Below are positions 7,918 through 13,994 of a DNA stretch of 13,994 bases, in pieces. The notes beneath the pieces were generated by a model. The model saw only the letters and a list, made by a program, of their open reading frames with translations, did no database searches and was not told where the DNA came from. This DNA is from Phoronis ovalis (Eukaryota; Phoronida; Phoronidae), in the NCBI GenBank assembly GCA_028565635.1, contig JAOXYB010034929.1:1-13994 (forward strand), given 5' to 3'. Made by a program: the position numbers and the translations under genes. Numbering within the stretch: the first letter of the stretch is position 1; the number at the start of each line of letters is the position of its first letter.

Positions 7918-7924
7918 TGTGAAA

Positions 7925-8204
7925 ATGGCGGATTCTCTGAATCCTTTCCAAGCAGAGGACCTAATTGAAAACGAGCTTGATACTACTGTAACTAAAAAGA
8001 AATCATCACCCAAAAAGGAGGAAATTACGTTAGAAACAATAGCATACTCGCTTATTAAAGAAAACTTATTACTAAGTGCTTTAGAGCTACACACAGAGCT
8101 AATAGAAAGTGGTCGTGAACTTCAAAGTTTGCGAGATTTTTTCTCAAACCCGGGCAACTTTGAACGAACAAAACAAACACCGGAACCTTCACCGGGAGGA
8201 CTAC
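7925..8204 (+). CDS. RELCH: RELCH exon 1: N-terminal LisH-like block
   Basis: This exon encodes residues 1-93 plus one base, with donor CTAC|gtaagt. LSALELHTELIESGREL and FFSNPGNFER match human TALELHTELLESGREL and YFSNPGNFER almost residue for residue. The open frame extends upstream through a GTG at 7913, but 7925 is the first ATG in frame. Confidence 0.96.
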
Positions 8205-11200
8205 GTAAGTGTTGTTGATCTTTTTGTATAGCATACAATTGTTATGAAATGTGTGGACTGCTTTTGGTTTTAGTTGCCATGGCTTTAATAAATGACAACT
8301 GTCGACACCTGTTGTTACCTATTCGTTGTTTATGTCTCTACAAAGAGGGGCGTATTAAACTATTTCCCATATACGTATTTCGTTACCCTTTTTCAAAAAA
8401 ATGTTAACATTAACCGGATTAACTGCATGGGTTCATATCGATATATTTTTGGCATTACTTGCAAGTTAAAACGTCTTAAACATATTAAGTATTGTATCAG
8501 CATTACAACCGGTTGCAATCTAATTTAAAATTGAATCTACTATTATAAATATTAATTCTAAAATATTTTAACTGATATATATGGTATATGTAAAATATGC
8601 CATACTACGAAATTTTGGAGTTTTTATATGAAAATATCATGTACACTGTAGCACATTCTGCCAGTGCAATATTGAGTTAGGGAGTCCTGAGGCTTATAAA
8701 TAAAATCAGAGTAGCCACCAAATATTATCAGAGACAAATAGCAATCAGCCAGAAATATCTCTTAAATTCACTCAGTGAAATGTTCCTGAGCAGCACTGTT
8801 TACAAACTGTTTTAAAAAGTATCTGGATAAACAAAAAAAACATACAGTTGAAAATAAAAGCACCAAACACATTTTTAACCTGCATAACTAACATTGCAGG
8901 TTTATTTATTTTGGATAACATTTTCCAGGGAGAACACCAAGCTGCCAAACATTTGATTCCTTAGATTGGGCTAGATATTCAGATGATGGAGACAGACAGG
9001 AAGACAGAGTTGCAGGTATTTTGCTTTTAAAAGTCTAGGCACTATTTTTTAATAATACGAGTATTGCTACAATATAAATTTAGTCCAAAACTGAATCTTT
9101 CTTACTTTTTAGCAAAAGTAGCTAAGTAAGATACAGTTCTGAAAAAATTAAATGAATTGTCATCAACTGAACATTCATTCTGATAGACAAGTATGTTTTT
9201 CTAATTTTTGTTTATAGGCTAAGCCTGAGAGGAGTCTACTACAATAATATATTTCTTGTTATTGTCAAACTTTGAGAAAAGTCAATGAAATGTTAGTGTT
9301 ATCATTGCTAGAATAATTGCAAACTATATGATTGATAGAAGGAAGAATGTAAATTAAAGAATTAAAGAGATAAATTCATAAACAGTGTGGAATCTTGAAT
9401 CACCTCTTGAGAAGTCCAATAAAATAGATATGTTACAATGCAAACAAAAGCAGGATGTACATTTCAAAATCATTATTTTACAGTGCTAGAGTTTGAGCTA
9501 AGAAAAGCACAAGAAACAATAAAATCGCTTAGAGCAAACTTAACTGTTGCTACAGAAACTGATTCTGCAGCTCCAGAACGAAGTCCTGAAGAAGAAGCAC
9601 CTAGTGGTGTTGAAATAAGACCACATGAGAAACGGGCAATAAACTTTTTAATTAACGAATATCTGTTGGTGCATAACTATAAGTTAACAGCTGTGACTTT
9701 TTCTGAAGAGAATGAAAATCAGGTACAGTATATTGATTCTTGTTCTTGTTCACTTTCTCAGTGGCTAACTCTTCTTTCTTATGACTAGTACCTCTGCAAT
9801 GCAGAGTCTGCATTAACAATCCAAATACATGGCTTCATGGTTTAATAAATATTGAATGGATATCAGTATTTCAGTTAATTTTAGTCTAAAAATGCGTCAA
9901 AGATATTTTAATGCTAGTCCTCTTTATTCAAGTGGATGGATGACTTGATAAATGGTGAATATATTTGGTTTCTGTACAGTACTGAAACTTAAGTTTCTAG
10001 TAAAAACAATGTTAGAAACTCCATTGTTTCACTTACTGTTATTGTAGGACTTTGAAGACTGGGATGATGTAGGTCTAAATATTCCAAAGCCGCCTGATTT
10101 ATTTCATCTTTATCGAGATTTTGGACATCATACTATACCAATAAAAGAAGTTAGAGACTGGGGCTGTGGTGTAGACTTTGAAGGTGATAAACTTCGTAAT
10201 GTGGAGGCTGAGTTTGACATCATGAAGAAAGATTTGGTACAGGACAAATTTTACTCCTTCCTTGTTATATAGAAAAATAAATAATGTGGGTTCACTTGTA
10301 ATTGAATGTTATTGTAAACGCATTATATCGATTCTAGTAGATTAAGATGCTGAGCTCAGGTTTAATGTATTAGTATATTTAAACATATAATTGATTAATG
10401 ATAATTCATTGTAACATTAGTTTTTTCACTATAAGTTAGAAAAATTGTAAATAAAGAGACTTTTCACATTGCAATTCATCTGTCAATCAAAGGTTACCCT
10501 TGTAATTATTTTTAATTTTGATTTTAGGAAGCTCAGATTGAAGACATGGATGCTTTAATAGCGCGGTTGAACAGTGAAAATAAAGTTTTGCATGAACAAC
10601 TGCAGGAAGTAGAAAGGTAATGATTTGTTTATTGAATAGGTTTTATTTTATTGGCTTGTTGCAAAAATAAGATTGTGGAAAAAATAATAATTGAAAGAAA
10701 TTTAATTTAAAAATCTTTAACAAGGTATTGAGTGATTGAGCAAATGAAACTTTATTAACCATAACCTGAAATTTTCATTTAATATTGTAGAACAAGTAAG
10801 CAAATAATACTTTTTTATAGGGACCTAGAAAATGTACAAAAAACATCCACACCACTGGTTACGCCATTATCTACTCCAATGAAACAACCAATCAAAGAAA
10901 TTCAAAAGCTAAAGCAGATAGATATAAACAAATCAGACCATGATTCAATTAAGAATGCGGAGATTGACTCTGTGGACAGTAATGATCAATTGCAGCCACA
11001 AAATGGCAGAGAGCACAAAGAGGTTGATACTCATGGTACAGAATCACAGACTGGATTACATGAACCTTTATCAGAAGATACAGTTGATTCCATGAATGTT
11101 GAAATTAGTGAAAGTATAATGCAAGATATATCAGAGCTAGACTCTAGAGTTAGTATACAAAATCATACACAGGATAGTGACAAGTTTACATGGCAGCCAT

Positions 11201-12888
11201 GTGCAAGGTTTGTTTTTAATTTTAACAACTGTTACAGAATATTTTGCATTCAAGCAAAACCAGTGCTGTATTTGCAGCCTCTTATATACATATGATGTGA
11301 GCTAGAGAAGTATATCAGAGATTCGGATACAATGAACCTAATATCAAAAATGGAAATTGGTGTCAAATAGTTTTAAGTTCATAATTGCACTTGCAGAAAA
11401 ATTGGAGTGGGTTGGGCTGTGTATAACGTTTTGTTAAGTTGTCTTATTATTGAAAAATTAATGTTATTTTTAATTTTCACTACAGGAAAATGTCAGAATC
11501 CTTTAGGGATGCTTTATTAAGCTTAGCGTATAATGTTTCTGAAGATAACAGAATTGCTACAGAGGTGAGTAAGCATTAAAGCTTTTTAAAGTTGTAAGAT
11601 ATTTGACAGACTTCCTCTTAGTCAAAGATACTTGAGGAATTTAAAAAAAAAATTTTTTTAGTTAATAAGATGTGATTTTTTTTACAAAATTCACGAAATT
11701 TTTTTTTACTACATATCACAATCCAATATATGGCACAATCAAATGTGCAGTCCCCAAGGACAAGCGGATAATAGTACCTTATATTGGATAATGTGTAAAG
11801 AAAACACATTTTTTCATAGAAAATTTATTTATTTGCAACAAAGTACATCACACTGAAAATAATTTAAATGGTAACAAAAAAAAAATTCCAGAAGGACTTG
11901 TAGCAAGGCTAACAGAAACTTCCCTCAGTTAGTTACTTTCATCTGGATTACGTGCTTGAATATTGTGACATTGTTAAGTAAGAAGCTAATGTATTACTTA
12001 CTCTGAGCACCAAAGGTGCATTGCTTAATTATTTTCCTTTTGTGGCCTTCTGTAACAATGTGTACTAAATCACCTGGCCAAGTAATTGAAAAAAATTAAA
12101 TCAACAGTGATTATTCAGGTAAAAATCTTTTAATTTTGCACTATGGATGTTGTCATACCCTTTTATTTATACGTAGGCTAAACTGTTTTGACAAACACAA
12201 ATTCTCTACATTTTTCCAGGTGCTAAAAATTACAGATTCTCAAGGTGAGAATGTGATAGGTATGCTTGCAAGGTGCTTGCCACATATTGTTCCAAATGTT
12301 TTGCTGGCGAAACGAGAGGTTAGTAACTATTAATTGTGTAAAACTAAAAGCTTATCAATTAAAACTTTATTGTACTAAATACATATGTATGCTTTACTTT
12401 ACTAATATCTTAGCAGTTTAAATATGAAAGTAGATTGATGCTCAAGTATGTTTGGTCTCAGGGGGCAGATTAGTTGTTTTCATCAATCAGGTTGTAATTT
12501 TATCAAGAATCGGTTTAGGCTGTAAACAGAAAGGATCAAGTGCAGTCAGAAAACAGCTCTTGCCACAGAATCAGGGACGTGATTAGAAGAAACAGTTAAT
12601 CTGAAGATACAGTTGATTTTTGTGTTTATATAGAAAGAAGTGAAATCAAAGTGAGAGATGCATGTATAATAGAGTTGGAGTAGGTGTCAGTAGCGTGTTC
12701 ATCCTGATGCATGTTATTTGTTGATTTTAACATTTTAGAGGATCAGATTCCTAGATTATTTTGATCTGATTGCAGGAACTAATTCCACTGATACTATGTA
12801 CTGCTAGTCTACACCCTGACCCAAAGGAACGTGATAATTTATTGAATATTTTATTCAATTTAATTAAAAGGCCGGACAATGAACAAAG
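7925..12888 (+). CDS. RELCH: RELCH (KIAA1468), LisH and HEAT-repeat protein, 5' part (coding exons 1-9, gene continues beyond base 13994)
   Basis: Nine exons join to 520 codons plus two bases: 7925-8204, 8929-9015, 9484-9722, 10048-10236, 10528-10616, 10821-11207, 11486-11564, 12220-12318 and 12776-12888. Phases agree at all eight junctions. In mammals RELCH links Rab11 recycling endosomes to OSBP at the trans-Golgi and promotes non-vesicular cholesterol transfer. Visible in order: a conserved LisH-like helical block (about 34-66); a coiled coil (about 117-145); the LisH motif (about 170-202); WDDVGLNIPKPPDL (about 207-220); a second coiled coil (about 255-305); a Ser/Asp-rich linker (about 305-420); and the start of the HEAT-repeat region (from about 425, with CLPHIVPNVLLAKREELIPL). 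ATG 7925 has an AAAATGG context and is followed by MADSLNPF, similar to the NPF near the human start. Human RELCH is about 1200 residues long, so more than half is missing. Confidence 0.96.
8205..8928 (+). other. RELCH: RELCH intron 1
   Basis: A 724-base intron, gtaagt donor and ttttccag acceptor. AT-rich; no repeat, RNA or additional exon that I can support. Confidence 0.85.
8929..9015 (+). CDS. RELCH: RELCH exon 2
   Basis: This short 87-base exon encodes residues 95-122 with split codons at both ends. The acceptor is ttttccag and the donor is GCAG|gtattt. FDSLDWARYSDDGDR matches human LDSLDFARYSDDGNR. The open frame is too short to be found by length alone, but it joins exons 1 and 3 in phase and supplies a family-specific motif. 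Confidence 0.93.
9016..9483 (+). other. RELCH: RELCH intron 2
   Basis: A 468-base AT-rich intron. The open frame that reaches exon 3 from 9438 starts in the intron by chance; the family motif begins only after the acceptor at 9483. Confidence 0.85.
9484..9722 (+). CDS. RELCH: RELCH exon 3: coiled coil and LisH motif
   Basis: This exon completes Val123 and encodes residues 124-202. The acceptor is attttacag and the donor is CAG|gtacag. LEFELRKAQETIKSLRANLT is a conserved coiled-coil start. PHEKRAINFLINEYLLVHNY followed by KLTAVTFSEEN is the LisH motif (human PLEKRALNFLVNEFLLKNNY then KLTSITFSDEN), a dimerisation fold. A variable acidic Pro/Ser linker (about 148-167) separates the two. Confidence 0.96.
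9723..10047 (+). other. RELCH: RELCH intron 3
   Basis: A 325-base AT-rich intron, gtacag donor and attgtag acceptor; nothing else seen. The shorter introns 4 (10237-10527), 5 (10617-10820) and 6 (11208-11485) are similarly plain. Confidence 0.85.
10048..10236 (+). CDS. RELCH: RELCH exon 4
   Basis: This exon encodes residues 203-265, phase 0 at both ends. The acceptor is attgtag and the donor is TTG|gtacag. DWDDVGLNIPKPPDL and LYRDFG match human LWDDVGLNIPKPPDL and LYRDFG. The second half (VRDWGCGVDFEGDK) diverges from the vertebrate sequence. Confidence 0.95.
10528..10616 (+). CDS. RELCH: RELCH exon 5: coiled coil
   Basis: This exon encodes residues 266-294 plus two bases. The acceptor is attttag and the donor is AAAG|gtaatg. 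IARLNSENKVLHEQLQEVER is heptad-like and lies where human RELCH has its central coiled coil. Conservation is moderate, but phase and position are unambiguous. Confidence 0.9.
10821..11207 (+). CDS. RELCH: RELCH exon 6: disordered acidic linker
   Basis: This exon completes Arg295 and encodes residues 296-423 plus two bases. The acceptor is ttttttatag and the donor is GCAAG|gtttgt. Composition is rich in Ser, Asp, Glu, Gln and Asn, with TPLVTPLSTP near the start, as expected for the unconserved linker between the coiled coil and the HEAT region. The reading frame stays open for about 80 bases past the donor and then stops; the phase needed by exon 7 supports the donor at 11208. Confidence 0.9.
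11486..11564 (+). CDS. RELCH: RELCH exon 7
   Basis: This exon completes Arg424 and encodes residues 425-450. The acceptor is cactacag and the donor is GAG|gtgagt, near consensus. KMSESFRDALLSLAYNVSED aligns with human KLSPAFHQALLSFCRMSAD at the entry to the HEAT region. Only 79 bases long, so found by phase and motif. Confidence 0.91.
11565..12219 (+). other. RELCH: RELCH intron 7
   Basis: A 655-base intron, gtgagt donor and tttttccag acceptor, with homopolymer A and T runs around 11640-11710. It contains a 10-base inverted repeat (atccaatata at 11721-11730, tatattggat at 11780-11789) that might be a small hairpin or decayed element; otherwise nothing supported. Confidence 0.8.
12220..12318 (+). 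CDS. RELCH: RELCH exon 8: HEAT-region start
   Basis: This exon encodes residues 451-483, phase 0 at both ends. The acceptor is tttttccag and the donor is GAG|gttagt. MLARCLPHIVPNVLLAKRE is nearly identical to human MLGRCLPHIVPNVLLAKRE. Confidence 0.97.
12319..12775 (+). other. RELCH: RELCH intron 8
   Basis: A 457-base intron, gttagt donor and gattgcag acceptor. No recognisable feature. Confidence 0.85.
12776..12888 (+). CDS. RELCH: RELCH exon 9: HEAT repeats
   Basis: This exon encodes residues 484-520 plus two bases. The acceptor is gattgcag and the donor is CAAAG|gtaatg. ELIPLILCTASLHPDPKER and NILFNLIKRPDNEQ closely match the human protein. The next exon must start with one base completing Arg521. 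Confidence 0.97.
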
Positions 12889-13993
12889 GTAATGCAATGT
12901 TTTGATTTTTTTGTCAGTTGCTGAGAAAGGGAGATTTTGTCAGTAGAGCATAAATCGGAAAAGATTCAGAAATCAGCTCAGTAGAAACCAAAGCAAGTTA
13001 AAAACTTTTATCATGTAGTTTACTATTCAATTCTAAAGTAAAAATGATATGACAATAATAATTATTGTATTAATTTTTTATATCCTTTACTGAAACTGTT
13101 TCAATTCATTTTGATTACAAATCGAAGGCTTGATTTTGATGAAAAGAATAGGGAGAGGAATATAATTAGACTTTTCATTAAGGGCTGGAGATACAAATAG
13201 GTGTATATACATTTCAACTTATGTTTTAGTAATTAAAATGAAGAGATAGACATTTGAAAGTATCCTTTTTTAAAACGTTAATACTCTAAATTTTACAAAT
13301 CGTGATGTTAAATGGTTTGAATTTGGTCATATGATTTAATAAGACCATTTTTGGGGAAAAATTGAGTTTTTCAAATTTTATTTTCAAAAAAAATACAAGT
13401 CACAACCTCTGTATCTGCAAACTTGAAACTTTACATAAATGTGCCATGCATGTATATATACAAAACTGTTTTTGCTTTGTTCAAAAGTTATATTTTTTTT
13501 AAATTTATGGGTCTGATCAAAATCAGTAAAATGCTGACCTTTAAGCTTAACTTTTAAAGGAAGCAAAATTTAAATATTTGAGACATTATTTTGTAGATCA
13601 ATATATAAAGATAATTTTTGCCAAATTTCAGCTTTGCAGGTACAAGGGTTTCTTACTTAAATTTTTTTGAAAATTAAAATTCGAAAATCACAATTTTTAC
13701 CCAAAATGGATACTTATCAGATCGTGAAAATTATTTTCAAATGTTTTCGTTTGAATTCATCGTTAAACTATAGCGTTTGCAAAAATGTATACTTTTACAT
13801 GTAATTCTACATTTTGGTTGTGAAAAGTAACAAAGAAAGTTATACTCAAATAACAGTGTTTTTTATGCCCATCATTACGTAATAGTGAAAGGGCATATAG
13901 CCGTACCGCATGCGGTGTCGGCGTATGTAACCTTTTCTTTGTGTTGCTATAACGGCTTCAGCTTTCGTCAGATCATCTTCGTATTTTTTACAG
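12889..13993 (+). other. RELCH: RELCH intron 9 (to window edge)
   Basis: At least 1105 bases, starting at gtaatg. From 12889 to about 13860 it is AT-rich with T and A runs and no supported feature. The last 130 bases change character to a palindrome-rich, CpG-containing repeat. Confidence 0.75.
13861..13935. repeat. Palindrome-rich repeat end with GGGCATATAG
   Basis: Inverted TATGCCC (13864-13870) and GGGCATA (13891-13897) enclose the perfect palindrome ATTACGTAAT (13874-13883). ACCGCATGCGGT (13905-13916) is a second perfect 12-base palindrome. GGGCATATAG preceded by an inverted GCCC is a motif I associate with dispersed repeats in marine invertebrates; family membership is inference. Confidence 0.55.
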
Positions 13994-13994
13994 G
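13993..13994 (+). other. RELCH: Candidate 3' splice acceptor for RELCH exon 10 at the window edge
   Basis: The window ends in a T-rich tract followed by cag and one G (13991-13994). The open codon left by exon 9 is AG, so this G would give AGG, Arg, as in human DEQR. No coding sequence follows to confirm it. Confidence 0.35.

Larger units (their letters stand above)
7672..7924. promoter_or_regulatory. Divergent CDT1/RELCH promoter region
   Basis: Only 253 bases separate the two start codons, which face away from each other. The segment must hold both 5' untranslated regions and both core promoters unless there are upstream non-coding exons. I see no clear TATA box at a fitting distance. It contains an E2F-type site, a CCAAT box and two identical CACGTGAT E-boxes, listed separately. 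Transcription start sites cannot be read from sequence. Confidence 0.8.

Noticed and set aside
7913-7924. Upstream GTG start for RELCH
   Set aside because: The GTG is in frame, but animal genes rarely use it, and the ATG at 7925 has a good context and starts a family-like N-terminus.
9723-9788. Read-through extension of RELCH exon 3
   Set aside because: The frame stays open past the donor for 22 codons, but conserved sequence resumes only at exon 4, and the CAG|gtacag donor keeps phase.
1-13994. CRISPR array, operon, tRNA or rRNA gene, viral genes
   Set aside because: No regularly spaced identical repeats with unique spacers, no compact prokaryotic coding layout, no cloverleaf or rRNA sequence that I could recognise, and no viral frames. 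The phased repeats are degenerate and intronic.

Overview
This is an intron-rich, AT-rich nuclear DNA window from an animal. Two conserved metazoan genes diverge from a short shared promoter. On the minus strand (7671 down to 243) lie the first seven coding exons of CDT1, the replication-licensing factor. On the plus strand (7925 to 12888) lie the first nine coding exons of RELCH (KIAA1468), a LisH/HEAT-repeat protein of recycling endosomes. Both genes run off the window, so both C-terminal parts are missing. Every exon was found by reading the translation against remembered family features. All GT/AG junctions keep a compatible reading phase from exon to exon, which is the strongest internal support for the models.

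Layout: 1-242, CDT1 intron 7 with a small palindromic hairpin. 243-1509, CDT1 exons 7 and 6. 2044-2235, exon 5, the core of the geminin-binding domain. 2236-3450, intron 4, largely filled by a terminal-inverted-repeat element (about 2372-3277). 3451-4324, exons 4 and 3. 4325-5597, intron 2, with an 18-bp tandem repeat and a 125-bp mini-element. 5598-5710, exon 2. 5711-7023, intron 1, with an approximately 805-bp inverted-repeat element that contains a nearly perfect 94-bp fold-back. 7024-7671, exon 1. 7672-7924, divergent promoter. 7925-12888, RELCH exons 1-9. 12889-13993, RELCH intron 9, ending in a palindrome-rich repeat and a candidate acceptor at the last bases.

The 253-bp promoter carries an E2F-type site beside the CDT1 start, a CCAAT box and two CACGTGAT E-boxes, one toward each gene. 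E2F control fits CDT1 as a G1/S gene. The two proteins have no known common pathway: CDT1 loads MCM helicases in the nucleus, while RELCH acts in Rab11-dependent endosome-to-Golgi traffic. From memory the human orthologues lie on different chromosomes (16q and 18q), so the head-to-head arrangement is lineage-specific relative to human.

The organism is most likely an invertebrate bilaterian, probably marine. The proteins are close to vertebrate orthologues but the introns are short (about 200-1300 bp), and the intronic elements resemble repeats I associate with hemichordate, mollusc or cnidarian genomes. The sequence alone does not fix the species. I see no prokaryotic, viral or CRISPR content. 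The less ordinary material is the intronic mobile DNA: two elements share a roughly 33-bp phased G-rich motif, and the fold-back has near-identical arms.
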